Shown: one piece after another, positions 1-8,320 of the stretch
Position numbering within the stretch: the first letter of the stretch is position 1
Layout of the letters: the number at the start of each line of letters is the position of its first letter
Source of the DNA: JAFARZ01 sp035651595
GTDB lineage: Bacteria; Actinomycetota; Actinomycetes; Streptosporangiales; Streptosporangiaceae
Direction: 5' to 3'
Length of the DNA stretch: 18,728 nt
Assembly: GCA_035651595.1 (NCBI GenBank)
Contig: DASRFJ010000122.1
Location: 1 to 18,728, forward strand
Program-made: the position numbers and the translations under genes
The notes under the pieces: generated by a model
The model's input: the letters and a program-made list of their open reading frames with translations, nothing else
Told to the model about the DNA's origin: nothing
Database searches by the model: none

Positions 1-84
1 GGCGCGGGGGTTACGCGTGGGGGCGAGGGTTACGCGTGGGGGCGGGGGTTACGCGTGGGGGCGGGGGTTACGCGGGGGGCGGGG
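1..84. repeat. 19-bp tandem repeat, four G-rich copies, directly after the helY stop codon
   Basis: The 7-mer TTACGCG starts at positions 11, 30, 49 and 68, an exact 19-bp period. The unit is TTACGCGTGGGGGCGGGGG with one or two substitutions per copy, and each of the first three copies contains an MluI-like ACGCGT. The G runs of four or five on the + strand could form a G-quadruplex. The tract lies immediately 3' of helY and reaches the window edge, so its full copy number is unknown. No protein is supported here. Confidence 0.85.
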
Positions 85-2847
85 TTAGTCGGTTACGGCG
101 GAGTAGGCGATTACGCCGCGGCGGAGGGCGTCGATGGCGGATCGCGCGGTGGTCGTGAGGTCACCGCCTCCGGCGGCGCCGGCGACCTGGTCGAGGAGAT
201 CGATGAGCTGCTTGACCGCCCGGACGAAGTCACCGGGCGTCAGGTCGGCGGACTCCTCGAGGACTTCTTCCAGCCCGGCGCCGCGCGCCCAGCGGTATGC
301 CGCCCAGGCGAACGCCTGATCAGGCTCCCGGAGGAAGTCCAGGTGATGGGACTTCTCCAGCTCGTCCAGCTCGGTCCAGGTGCGGGCCATCGTGGCCAGC
401 ACGTCGGGCACCCGGCCCTTCGGCAGCCGCGGCGGCTGGGCGTCGTCCTGGCGCGACTCGAACGTCAGCGTACTCACGCACGCGGCCAGCTCCGCCGGCG
501 ACAGGCCGTCCCAGGTGCCGCGGCGCAGGCATTCGGCGGCGAGCAGATCCAGCTCGGTATACAGCCCGCCGAGCCGCTTTCCGTCGGCGGTGACCGTGTC
601 GCCGGACAGGTAGCCCAGACGCTCAAGCACCGTGCACACCCGGTCGAAGGTGCGGGCGATGACGTGCGAACGGCCGGCCACCCGCCGGTCCAGCGCTTCG
701 GTCTCCCGAGACAGGCGCAGGTACCGCTCGGCGTACCTGGCGTGCTCCTCCCGGTCGGGGCAGCCGTGGCACGGGTGCTGCCGAAGCCGGCGGCGCAGTT
801 CGGCCACCTCGCCGGCGGCGGCCGAACCCGCACGGTCCCAGTCCGCGGCACGGGGCGGCTTGCCGATGTCGCGGCCGGCGATCCGGTTCCGCACGGTCGA
901 CGCCAGGTCCCGGCGGTGCTGCGGCGACCGCGGGCTGAACGAACTCGGGATCCGGATCCGGTCGAGCACCTCGGCCGGAACCGGGAAGTCCGCCGGGGAC
1001 AGCCGCTTCACCTGATGCGCCGCGGTCAGCACGAGCGGACCGGGGCCGCTGTCGTGCCCGTTGCGCCCGGCGCCGTGGCGGCGAACCTCCTGCAACCCGG
1101 GCTGGAGCACGACCGCGACCCCGGCCCGGCGCCCGCCGGGTACCCGGATGATGTCACCGGGCCGCAGCTGGGCCAGCGACCTCGCCGCCTCGGCGCGGCG
1201 CGCCGCCGCGCGGCTCCGGGACAGGTCGCTCTCCAGCAAGGCGATAGAACGCCTTATTTCCGCATATTCCGCGAAATCACCGCGGTCGCAGGTCATCGCC
1301 GCGGCGAGATCCTTCATCGCCTGCCGGTTCTTGCGCACCTGCCTAGTCAGGCCCACCACGCCGCGGTCCGCCTGGAACTGCGCGAACGAGGACTCGAGCA
1401 GCGCCGACGCACGGGCTCGCCCGGCCCAGCCGGTCAGGTTCACCGCCATGTTGTAGGACGGCCGGAAGCTGGAGTTCAGCGGATAGGTACGGGTGCCGGC
1501 CAGGCCAGCCACGGCGGAAGGGTCCATGCCGGGCTGCCACAGCACGACCGCGTGCCCCTCCACGTCGATGCCGCGCCGCCCGGCCCGGCCGGTGAGCTGG
1601 GTGTACTCCCCCGCGGTCAGCCCGGCGTGGGTTTCCCCGTTCCACTTGTCCAGCTTCTCGATGACCACGGTCCTGGCCGGCATGTTGATGCCGAGGGCCA
1701 GCGTCTCGGTGGCGAACACGGCCCGGATCAGGCCGCGGGTGAACAGTTCCTCGACGACCTCCTTGAACGCCGGCAGCATGCCGGCGTGATGCGCGGCGAT
1801 GCCGCGCCGGAGCGCCTCCACCCAGTCGCCGAACCCGAGAACCCCCAGGTCCTCGTCCGGGATGTCCGACACCCGCCGCTCCGCGACGGCCGCGATCTCC
1901 GCGGCCTCGGTGGGCGTGGTCAGCCGCAGGCCGGAGGCCAGGCACTGCTGCACGGCGGCGTCGCAGCCCGCCCGGCTGAAGATGAACGTGATCGCCGGCA
2001 GCAGTCCCGCCGAATCCAGCCGGTCGATGACGTCCGGCCGGTAGGCCACCGGGAACCGCCGCGGCCGGCGACCGCCCCGGCCCGGCCGCCCGGGCGCCTT
2101 GCGCGCCAGCCAGTCATCGCGCAGCGCCAGCCGCATCAGCTCCGGGTTCACGCGAGGGTGCCCCTCGGCGGAGCCGTCGGTAAACAGGTCGTAGAGCCGG
2201 TTCCCGGCCAGCACATGCTGCCACAGCGGTACCGGACGGTGCTCGTCGACGATCACCTCGGTGCCGCCGCGCACTTGCGCCAGCCAGTCGCCGAACTCCT
2301 CGGCGTTGCTCACCGTCGCGGACAGCGCCACCACCCGCACCGACTCGGGCAGGTGAATGATCACTTCCTCCCAGACCGCGCCGCGCGCGCGGTCGGCCAG
2401 GTAGTGCACCTCGTCCAGCACCACGAAGCCGAGGCCGCCCAGCGTTGCCGACGAGGTGTACAGCATGTTCCGCAGCACCTCGGTGGTCATGACGACCACC
2501 GGCGCCTCGCCGTTGATGCTGTTGTCCCCGGTCAGCAACCCGACCTTGCCCGATCCGTAGCGGCGTGTCAGGTCCGTGTACTTCTGGTTGGACAGCGCCT
2601 TGATCGGCGTGGTGTAGAAGCACTTGCGCCCCTGGGCCAGCGCCAGGTACACCGCGAACTCCCCCACCACGGTCTTCCCCGACCCGGTCGGCGCCGCGAC
2701 CAGCACCCCGTTGCCCGCGGACAGGGCGGCGCAGGCGGCGACCTGGAAGCCGTCGAAGTCGAAATCGTAGAGCCCCCGGAACGACATGAAGTCCGGATCG
2801 GCCTGCCGCTCGCGGAACGCGGCATACGCATCCGCAGGGGTGGTCAT
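85..2847 (-). CDS. helY: HelY-type Ski2/Mtr4 superfamily 2 DEAD/DEAH-box helicase
   Basis: A 920-residue ATP-dependent helicase, the usual length for actinobacterial HelY (the Mycobacterium Rv2092c type), probably acting in RNA processing or turnover; its substrate is unproven in the family. Motifs in order: Walker A APTGSGKT at 52-59, motif Ia TTPIKALSNQKY near 79-90, motif II DEVH at 145-148, motif III SAT at 176-178, AHHAGM at 352-357, ATETLALGINMP at 379-390, and motif VI QLTGRAGRRGID at 417-428. The C-terminal third carries the HPCHGC segment and a DSHCT-like helical domain (TFESR, then KSHHLDFLREPDQAFAWAAY). It lies 35 nt after tatC on the same strand and is probably cotranscribed. The ATG has a GGAGGG only one base upstream, an unusually short spacing, but the N-terminus fits homologues. 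The stop is TAA. Confidence 0.95.
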   Translation of the reverse strand: MTTPADAYAAFRERQADPDFMSFRGLYDFDFDGFQVAACAALSAGNGVLVAAPTGSGKTVVGEFAVYLALAQGRKCFYTTPIKALSNQKYTDLTRRYGSGKVGLLTGDNSINGEAPVVVMTTEVLRNMLYTSSATLGGLGFVVLDEVHYLADRARGAVWEEVIIHLPESVRVVALSATVSNAEEFGDWLAQVRGGTEVIVDEHRPVPLWQHVLAGNRLYDLFTDGSAEGHPRVNPELMRLALRDDWLARKAPGRPGRGGRRPRRFPVAYRPDVIDRLDSAGLLPAITFIFSRAGCDAAVQQCLASGLRLTTPTEAAEIAAVAERRVSDIPDEDLGVLGFGDWVEALRRGIAAHHAGMLPAFKEVVEELFTRGLIRAVFATETLALGINMPARTVVIEKLDKWNGETHAGLTAGEYTQLTGRAGRRGIDVEGHAVVLWQPGMDPSAVAGLAGTRTYPLNSSFRPSYNMAVNLTGWAGRARASALLESSFAQFQADRGVVGLTRQVRKNRQAMKDLAAAMTCDRGDFAEYAEIRRSIALLESDLSRSRAAARRAEAARSLAQLRPGDIIRVPGGRRAGVAVVLQPGLQEVRRHGAGRNGHDSGPGPLVLTAAHQVKRLSPADFPVPAEVLDRIRIPSSFSPRSPQHRRDLASTVRNRIAGRDIGKPPRAADWDRAGSAAAGEVAELRRRLRQHPCHGCPDREEHARYAERYLRLSRETEALDRRVAGRSHVIARTFDRVCTVLERLGYLSGDTVTADGKRLGGLYTELDLLAAECLRRGTWDGLSPAELAACVSTLTFESRQDDAQPPRLPKGRVPDVLATMARTWTELDELEKSHHLDFLREPDQAFAWAAYRWARGAGLEEVLEESADLTPGDFVRAVKQLIDLLDQVAGAAGGGDLTTTARSAIDALRRGVIAYSAVTD

Positions 2848-2882
2848 GCCCTCCAGCCTACGGGAGGCTCCTGAGCCGCTGG

Positions 2883-3779
2883 TTACTCGTCGGTGTGCAT
2901 CGCCGAGTCGTCGGCCTGGAGCGCGGCGAGTTCCTCCTCGGACAGGCCCTCATATGGCCGCAGCCTGCCACGCCTGCGGTCGTTGAAGTAGACCACGACT
3001 TCGGCGGCCTCGACCAGGGCCACGCAGACGGCGCCCAGCATGAGCATGGTGAACGGGTCGGGGCTCGGCGACGCGATCCCGGCGAACACGAACACCAGGA
3101 AGATCATGATCCGGCGCCACTTCTTGAACCGCTCGTGGCTCAGCACGCCCACCTGGTTCAGCATCACCAGCAGCAGCGGCAACTCGAAGCACAGCCCGAA
3201 GCCAAGGATCATCCACATGAAGTAGCCGAGGTAGGTATCGGCGGTGAAGAAGGCTACGGTCTGGTTGGGCACCATGCTGATGAGGAAGTGCAGCCCGCGG
3301 TCCATGACCAGCAGCGCGAAGAACGTGCCGAGGCCGAGCAACGGCACCGCGACACCGATGAAGAGGTACGTCCACTTCTTCTCGCGCGAATACAAGCCCG
3401 GCGCTACGAACGCCCACAGCTGGTACAGCCAGACCGGCGAGGTGATCAGCGCCCCGACCACGAGGCCGACCTTGAGGTGCAGGTAGAAGCCGTCCAGCGG
3501 GCTGGTCACGATCAGGAAGTGGCCGTTGAGCTTGACGTTGCAGCCGTTGACGGCATGGCAGTACGGCCGTTGAATGAAATTCCAGATCGGGTTGTAGAAA
3601 ACGAGCCCGACGGCCCCGCCCGCGACCAGCGCCAGCGCGGCCTTGACAATCCGGTTGCGCAGCTCGCGGAGGTGATCCATCAGCGGCATGCGTCCCTCGG
3701 GGTTCGCCTGTCGCTGCGAGTGCGCGAACTTTTCCCCCACGATGCGGGCGCCCTGAATGGCGCCAGGGAGTTTCGCCAT
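2883..3779 (-). CDS. tatC: Twin-arginine translocase subunit TatC
   Basis: TatC is the polytopic receptor of the Tat system, which binds RR-signal peptides and works with TatA to export folded proteins. The 298 residues show the cytoplasmic N-terminal NPEGRMPLMDHLRELRNR (26-43), six hydrophobic segments, FELPLLL (198-204) with the conserved Glu199, and SPSPDPFTM (237-245). The first outer loop has two cysteines (C74, C80) that could pair. The acidic tail (278-298) is typical of actinobacteria. The start is uncertain: the ATG at 3779 has no clear Shine-Dalgarno, while the in-frame ATG at 3689 (M31) has GAGGG four bases upstream. The shorter form would lose NPEGR, which actinobacterial TatC proteins usually keep, so the longer form is given. 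It lies 22 nt after tatA. Confidence 0.96.
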   Translation of the reverse strand: MAKLPGAIQGARIVGEKFAHSQRQANPEGRMPLMDHLRELRNRIVKAALALVAGGAVGLVFYNPIWNFIQRPYCHAVNGCNVKLNGHFLIVTSPLDGFYLHLKVGLVVGALITSPVWLYQLWAFVAPGLYSREKKWTYLFIGVAVPLLGLGTFFALLVMDRGLHFLISMVPNQTVAFFTADTYLGYFMWMILGFGLCFELPLLLVMLNQVGVLSHERFKKWRRIMIFLVFVFAGIASPSPDPFTMLMLGAVCVALVEAAEVVVYFNDRRRGRLRPYEGLSEEELAALQADDSAMHTDE

Positions 3780-3801
3780 GGCCGCGGGTCCGGGCTGAGG
3801 C

Positions 3802-4131
3802 CTAGTCGTCCTGCTTGCTGGCCACCGGGTCCATCGCGGCTGCCCGCTGCATGTCCCTGATCTGCTGCTGGAGCGCGTCGATCTGCGCCTGCTGCTGCTC
3901 CGCGCCCGACTGCACCGGCGCGGCGGCGGTCAGCTGCGCCTGAGCCCGTGGCGCCGTGGTGCCCTCGTCCTCATCGTCGTCGTCGTGCATCTTGGTGACT
4001 TCCTTCTTCAAGATGCGCATCGACTGGCCGAGGGACTTCGCCGCACCGGGAAGCTTCTTCCCTCCGAACAGCACAAGGACCACGATCGCGATGATCAGGA
4101 TCTTCCATGGGCTGTCGAACAGGTCACCCAT
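3802..4131 (-). CDS. tatA: Sec-independent translocase protein TatA
   Basis: TatA oligomerises to form the pathway for folded Tat substrates. The 109-residue protein has a short N-terminus, one membrane helix (about 10-22), the hinge FGGKKLP (22-28), an amphipathic helix with the GQSMRILKKE segment (about 28-46) and an acidic patch of seven consecutive Asp/Glu residues (50-56). A Gln-rich, possibly coiled-coil tail (about 79-97) follows. The ATG has AGAGGA nine bases upstream. TatA and TatC are clear, but no TatB lies in the window; actinobacterial tatB is usually encoded elsewhere. It is in the pafB-pafC-tatA-tatC-helY leftward block, separated from pafC by 68 nt containing a small hairpin. 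Confidence 0.95.
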   Translation of the reverse strand: MGDLFDSPWKILIIAIVVLVLFGGKKLPGAAKSLGQSMRILKKEVTKMHDDDDEDEGTTAPRAQAQLTAAAPVQSGAEQQQAQIDALQQQIRDMQRAAAMDPVASKQDD

Positions 4132-4150
4132 CGTTGTCCGTCCTCTTCAG

Positions 4151-4178
4151 CAGGGAGGCATCCCCGCTTGATCGGGGC
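4151..4178. repeat. Small hairpin/repeat between pafC and tatA
   Basis: In the pafC-tatA gap, CCCCG (4162-4166) pairs with CGGGG (4173-4177) around a six-base loop. It overlaps GGGAGGCATCCC (4153-4164), itself a short inverted repeat. The core GAGGCATCCCC followed by a GAT and a G run resembles the repeat inserted in the membrane-protein gene at 16107-16186. It may shape the transcript between pafC and tatA, or it may be a decayed copy of a dispersed repeat. The stems are short. Confidence 0.45.
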
Positions 4179-4199
4179 TTATCGAGCTTGAGTCTACAC

Positions 4200-5165
4200 T
4201 CAGAGCGCATACAGTCCCAGCGCCGCCGTGGCCGCCTCCCGGATCTCGGCCACCAGCCCCGGCGGCGAGACGACACGGCCCTCCTCCCCCAGCCGCAACG
4301 CCAGCCGCCGGACCCAGCCGGTGTCCGGGGTCCGCAGCACCACCCTGAGCCTGCCGTCAGGCAGTTCGGCCACCGATTCGCAGGGGTAGTACTCGGCCAC
4401 CCAGCGGCCTTCGGCGGACAGCTCGAGTTCCACCGACACGTCCGATTCTGATGGCCGGAACAGGCCAGCGTCCACATCCACGTGCTCCGCCTCGGAAGGC
4501 AGCGCCGCGGGCTCAGAAAGCACGGTCAGCGAGAGCACCCGGTCCAGCCGGAACAGCCGGACCCCCTCGGCCCGCAGGCACCAGCCTTCCAGGTACGGGC
4601 GCCCCTCCACGACCAGCAGCCGCATCGGATCCACGTCCCGCTCGGTGGCCTCGTCTCGACCCGGTACGTAATACCGCAAATGCAACCGCCGGCCTTGCTC
4701 CAGAGCCTGCCTGATCTCATCGGCGTAGCCATCGCCGTTATGAATATCGACCTGAACAGCGACCTGTGCACTCACCGCGGCGGCCTCGCCTGCCGCGGCC
4801 TCGAGCTTGGCGATCAGCCGGGTGAGGGCGGAACGGTCCTCGATGCCCGGCACTTCGGCCAGCATCCGCAGGGCCACGAGCAGCGCCGATGCCTCGTCGA
4901 CGGCCAGGCGCAGCGGCCGGCCGATCGACTCGGCCTGGCTGACCATGATCTCCCCGCCCTCGTAGGACAGGTCGATCGGGCAGTACGGGTCGGGTGAGCG
5001 CAGCTCGACGCACCACAGCAGGTTCAGGTCGTCGACCAGGTCCCGCTCCTTGATGCCGAACGCGGCGGCGGTCTCCTTCAGCCCCACCACGCGCCGCGAC
5101 ACCACGTACGGCACCAGCGCCAGCAGCCGCTGCAACCGCTCGGTGGATGTCACCAGCGCGCTCAC
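4200..5165 (-). CDS. pafC: WYL-domain transcriptional activator PafC
   Basis: PafC pairs with PafB to activate the LexA-independent DNA-damage response (known from mycobacteria). The 321-residue protein has an N-terminal winged-helix region (about 5-50), a central linker, the WYL domain (about 145-215) and the C-terminal WCX region. The WYL signature reads GRPYLEGWCLRAEGVRLFRLDR (188-209), with PYL at 190-192 in place of WYL. The start is GTG and overlaps the pafB stop as GTGA (4 nt), so the two are translationally coupled, consistent with a PafBC complex. The stop is TGA at 4200-4202. Confidence 0.93.
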   Translation of the reverse strand: MSALVTSTERLQRLLALVPYVVSRRVVGLKETAAAFGIKERDLVDDLNLLWCVELRSPDPYCPIDLSYEGGEIMVSQAESIGRPLRLAVDEASALLVALRMLAEVPGIEDRSALTRLIAKLEAAAGEAAAVSAQVAVQVDIHNGDGYADEIRQALEQGRRLHLRYYVPGRDEATERDVDPMRLLVVEGRPYLEGWCLRAEGVRLFRLDRVLSLTVLSEPAALPSEAEHVDVDAGLFRPSESDVSVELELSAEGRWVAEYYPCESVAELPDGRLRVVLRTPDTGWVRRLALRLGEEGRVVSPPGLVAEIREAATAALGLYAL

Positions 5166-6121
5166 GCCAGCACCCCCTTCAGCCGGGCGATGACGGCTTC
5201 GCGCAGGTCAGGGGGTTCGAGGATGAGCACGTCGGGCCCGAAAGAGGCGGCGTAGTCGGCGAACCAGCCGACGTCGCCGTAGTTGGTGACCACCTCGTCC
5301 CAGCCGGGCACGGCCTCCTCGGTGACCGAGGTGGCGCCGCGGCGCAGCCCGACCCCGGCCCCGGACCTGACCCGCAGCACCGCGGTGTGCTCCATGACCG
5401 GCGCCGAGTCCCAGTCCCGCACCAGTTCGCGCACGTCCGCGCCGGGCGGCACGGTCACCGTGCCCGGCAGCCCGCAGAACTTGACCGGTCCAGCGATCCG
5501 GCTCAGCCGGAACACCCGGGTGGCCTGCCGCCCGCGGTCCCAGCCCGCCACGTACCAGCGGCCCTTGCGATTCACCACGCCCCACGGCTCGAGTTCGCGC
5601 CGCTGCGGCTCGCTGCGTCCGGCCGCGCGGTACTCGAACGTCACCGGCCGCCGGTCCCTGACCGCCTCCCACAGCGGGCCGAAGGCAGGCTCCGGAGTCC
5701 CCAGCCGCGGCTCGATGTCGGGCTGGGCCGGCACCTCCACGGTGCTGTCCACGCCCGCGGCCCGCAGCTTCAGCAGCGCGCCCGCCGCGGCCCCGGCCAG
5801 TTCCGCGCGCTGCCAGACCCGCGCGGCCAGGCCGAGCACGGCGGCCTCGTCCGCTTCCAGGTGCAGTTCGGGCAGCTCGTAGGCCTGCTGGAGAATGCGG
5901 TAGCCCGCCTCGTCGTCGAACGGGTTGTTCAGGCCGGTCTCCAGCGGGACGCCGAGGTCGCGCAGATCCTCCTTGTCCCGCTCGAACATGCGCTTGAACA
6001 GATCCTCGTTCTCGGGATAGCCGGGGACGGCCGCCCTGATCTGTTCGGCGGTCAGGTAGCGCCTGGTGGAGAGCAGGCAGACGACAAGCCCGAGCAGCCG
6101 CTCGGTCTTGCGTTTCGACAT
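5162..6121 (-). CDS. pafB: WYL-domain transcriptional activator PafB
   Basis: This is the partner of PafC in the DNA-damage-responsive activator. The N-terminus RKTERLLGLVVCLL followed by TAEQIRAAVPGYPE (4-37) and FKRMFERDKEDLRDLGVPL (42-60) is the typical PafB winged-helix region. The WYL domain spans about 150-212 and has WYV (189-191) and the arginine-rich strand TRVFRLSRI (201-209). The length of 319 residues is normal. The ATG at 6121 has GGGAGGG six bases upstream, so the start is well supported. It is the first gene of the leftward block and is divergent from the DUF3866 gene, with 44 nt between the starts. Confidence 0.95.
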   Translation of the reverse strand: MSKRKTERLLGLVVCLLSTRRYLTAEQIRAAVPGYPENEDLFKRMFERDKEDLRDLGVPLETGLNNPFDDEAGYRILQQAYELPELHLEADEAAVLGLAARVWQRAELAGAAAGALLKLRAAGVDSTVEVPAQPDIEPRLGTPEPAFGPLWEAVRDRRPVTFEYRAAGRSEPQRRELEPWGVVNRKGRWYVAGWDRGRQATRVFRLSRIAGPVKFCGLPGTVTVPPGADVRELVRDWDSAPVMEHTAVLRVRSGAGVGLRRGATSVTEEAVPGWDEVVTNYGDVGWFADYAASFGPDVLILEPPDLREAVIARLKGVLA

Positions 6122-6165
6122 GGCGTGCCCTCCCGTATGCGCTCTCCTAGGCTAACTTGTGAGCG
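6122..6165. promoter_or_regulatory. Divergent pafB / DUF3866 promoter region
   Basis: Only 44 bases separate the two divergent starts, so both promoters must lie here or inside the genes. On the + strand TAACTT (6153-6158) is a -10-like hexamer seven bases before the GTG at 6166, which would give a leaderless transcript; no Shine-Dalgarno precedes that GTG. On the - strand the pafB Shine-Dalgarno GGGAGGG is present, and TAGCCT (6153-6148) could be its -10. No convincing -35 was found for either. Confidence 0.45.
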
Positions 6166-7239
6166 GTGATCACATGGCGCAAAGGCGCGGTCATCGCAAC
6201 GCGTCGCGAATGGCACGGCGCTGTCGAGCTCGACGTCTCCGTGTCCGGTGTCCAGGTGCGCGCGCTGTGCTACCCGGCGCTGACCGGCCGGCCGGTGCCC
6301 GGCGACGACGTGCTGCTCAACACCACCGCCCTTGACCTGGGGCTGGGCACCGGCGGCTACGCGCTCGTGGTGGCCGTCCCCGACCGCCTGCCGCCCGACC
6401 CAGAGCTGGCCGGGCACCTGGTGAAGGCCCGGTACACCCCGCTCCAGGCCACGGTGCTGGGCGCGGACGAGCAGGGCTCGCCACACCACGACGTGCTCAC
6501 GGACGCCGATGACGTCGGAAAAATGCCGGTGGTGGTGGCCGACCTTCACTCGGCTCTCCCCGCGGTGCTCGCTGGCATACCCGGTCGGACCGAACGTTCG
6601 GTGGTTTACGTCATGCAGGACGGCGGGGCCCTCCCGGCGTGGTTCTCCCGGTCATGCGCCGCGCTGCGGGAGACGGGCTGGCTCGCCGGGGTGGTGACGA
6701 CCGGGCAGAGCTTCGGCGGAGACCTGGAGACGGTCACGCTGCACACCGGCCTGCTCGCGGCACGGCACGTGCTTGGTGCCGACGTCGCGGTGGTGGCCCA
6801 AGGGCCGGGGAACCTCGGCACCGGGACCCGCTGGGGATATTCGGGCGTCGCGGCGGGCGAGGCGGTGAACGCGGCGGTTGCGCTCGGCGGCCGGGCCGTC
6901 GCGTCGCTGCGGGTGAGTTCTGCCGACGCGCGGGAGCGGCACCGGGGCGTGTCGCACCACAGCCTGACCGCGTACGGGCGGGTAGCGCTGGCGCGGGCCG
7001 ACGTGGTGATCCCTGAGGGGCTGGGCGCCTTCGGCGAGGAGATCGCTCGGCAGGCGGCGCCGCTGGCCTCGCGGCACGCTCTGGTGAAAGTTTCCGTCGA
7101 GGGGCTCGAAGACGCGTTGCGAGCGTGCCCCGTACCGCTGTCCACGATGGGCCGCGGCCTCGACGCGGACCGTGCGTACTTCCTCACCGCGGCGGCGGCC
7201 GGCCGCCATGCCGGCCGCCTGCTCGCGGCGTCTGACTAA
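6166..7239 (+). CDS. DUF3866 family protein
   Basis: A 357-residue soluble protein of unknown function that I recognise as DUF3866, a family commonly beside pafB in actinobacteria. The N-terminus MITWRKGAVIATRREWHGAVELDV looks like a small beta domain, followed by GDDVLLNTTALDLGLGTGGYALVV (47-70). The C-terminal part contains VADLHSALP (124-132), MQDGGALP (150-157), GQSFGGDLETVTLHTGL (180-196), AQGPGNLGTGTRWGYSG (211-227) and RHRGVSHHSLTAYGR (258-272). The His/Asp/Gly-rich motifs suggest an enzyme, but no reaction can be assigned. The GTG start lacks a Shine-Dalgarno and is probably leaderless. It is divergent from pafB and converges on the FKBP gene, with 7 nt between their ends. Confidence 0.85.
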   Translation: MITWRKGAVIATRREWHGAVELDVSVSGVQVRALCYPALTGRPVPGDDVLLNTTALDLGLGTGGYALVVAVPDRLPPDPELAGHLVKARYTPLQATVLGADEQGSPHHDVLTDADDVGKMPVVVADLHSALPAVLAGIPGRTERSVVYVMQDGGALPAWFSRSCAALRETGWLAGVVTTGQSFGGDLETVTLHTGLLAARHVLGADVAVVAQGPGNLGTGTRWGYSGVAAGEAVNAAVALGGRAVASLRVSSADARERHRGVSHHSLTAYGRVALARADVVIPEGLGAFGEEIARQAAPLASRHALVKVSVEGLEDALRACPVPLSTMGRGLDADRAYFLTAAAAGRHAGRLLAASD

Positions 7240-7246
7240 CCCGGGA

Positions 7247-8233
7247 TCAGCTTGACGCGGAGGCGGGGTAGGCGTCGAGGATGTCGACGACGAACACCAG
7301 CGTGTCGGTGCCCTTGATGCCCGCCTGGGACGCGCCGGCGCTGCCGTAACCGTCGGCGGGCGGGATGACCAGCAGGACGCGGCTGCCCACGGTCTGGCCC
7401 GCCAGGCCGTTGTCCCAGCCGGGGATGACCTGGCCCGCGCCGATCTGGAAGCCGAACGGCGCCTTCCTGGACCAGGACGCGTCGAAGACGTTCCCGGTCC
7501 GCCAGATGTACCCGGTGTACTGGACGATGAGGTACTGACCCTTGCCCACCTTGGCGCCGCTGCCCTTGACCAGGGTCTGCACCTGGAGCTTGGTCGGCGG
7601 CTTGACCGAGGAGGCAGGCATCTTCACGGTCGGCGCCTGGCCGGCCGCCTTGGGCGCGGTCACCGTGGGCAGGTTGCCGCCGCCGCTGGACACCTGCGAG
7701 CCGGCCGCCGCGTCGGTGCCGTTGTAGCTCTTGATCACGTCGATGACGAACACCAGCGTCGTGGTGGCCTTGATGCCCGCCTGGCTGTTGCCGGTGCTGC
7801 CGAAGCCATCCTTGGGCGGCACCACGGCGAGGATCCGGCTGCCCACCTTCTGGCCGACCACCGCCTTCTGCAGGCCGGGCAGCAGCGGGTTGGTGAACAG
7901 CGTCGGCACCGTGGCGTAGGTGCTGCCGACTTGCTTGTGGGCGGTCCCATCCCAGGTGTAGACCACGTAGTTGCCGACGAACTCGTCGGAGCTGGCGATG
8001 GCCGCGCCGGTGCCCTGGATCAGGGTCTTGACCTTCAGGTCCGAGCTGGCCTTCGAGGCCGGGATCGTGACGCTGGGAGCCTTGCCGAAGAGCCCGGAGG
8101 CGGTCACGGAGGCGTTGGTGTCCGGCCCGGACGACGACGATGTCGACGCCGACTTCGCGCTGGACGAACCGCAGCCCGCCAGAGCCGCGCCGGCGAGCAG
8201 TGGAATGGCGAGAGCCGCCAGGAAACGTCGCAT
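7247..8233 (-). CDS. Lipid-anchored two-domain FKBP-type peptidyl-prolyl isomerase
   Basis: A 328-residue exported lipoprotein: signal peptide (1-20), lipobox LAGC with Cys21, and a Ser/Thr-rich linker. Two FKBP-like repeats follow (about 52-170 and 200-322), each preceded by a P-S/T-V-x-I/M-PAS motif, so the gene arose by internal duplication. The second repeat keeps active-site features: VQYTGYIW (237-244), VFDASW (249-254), QVIPGWD (268-274) and DGYG (294-297). The first repeat lacks the FD pair and the IPGW tryptophan (PLLPGLQKAV at 117-126), so it is probably catalytically impaired and structural. It likely speeds proline isomerisation of exported proteins. FKBP genes often neighbour pafA in actinobacteria. 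The ATG has GAGGA four bases upstream. Confidence 0.93.
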   Translation of the reverse strand: MRRFLAALAIPLLAGAALAGCGSSSAKSASTSSSSGPDTNASVTASGLFGKAPSVTIPASKASSDLKVKTLIQGTGAAIASSDEFVGNYVVYTWDGTAHKQVGSTYATVPTLFTNPLLPGLQKAVVGQKVGSRILAVVPPKDGFGSTGNSQAGIKATTTLVFVIDVIKSYNGTDAAAGSQVSSGGGNLPTVTAPKAAGQAPTVKMPASSVKPPTKLQVQTLVKGSGAKVGKGQYLIVQYTGYIWRTGNVFDASWSRKAPFGFQIGAGQVIPGWDNGLAGQTVGSRVLLVIPPADGYGSAGASQAGIKGTDTLVFVVDILDAYPASASS

Positions 8234-8320
8234 GAAATCCTCAAAGTGGTCGATGTCAGCCCCGCCAGCCTACTGGCAACTGTGCCCTATCGTGGTCACG
8301 CCGGGAACCCGTAAGCAAGC

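Noticed and set aside
55..2874. A very long open frame on the + strand opposite helY
   Set aside because: It is antisense to a helicase with every expected motif. The frame stays open because of extreme GC content, and its product is Arg/Gly/Pro/His-rich without recognisable domains.
7240..7246. Terminator between the convergent DUF3866 and FKBP genes
   Set aside because: Only 7 bases separate the stops and no stem followed by a T run is present.
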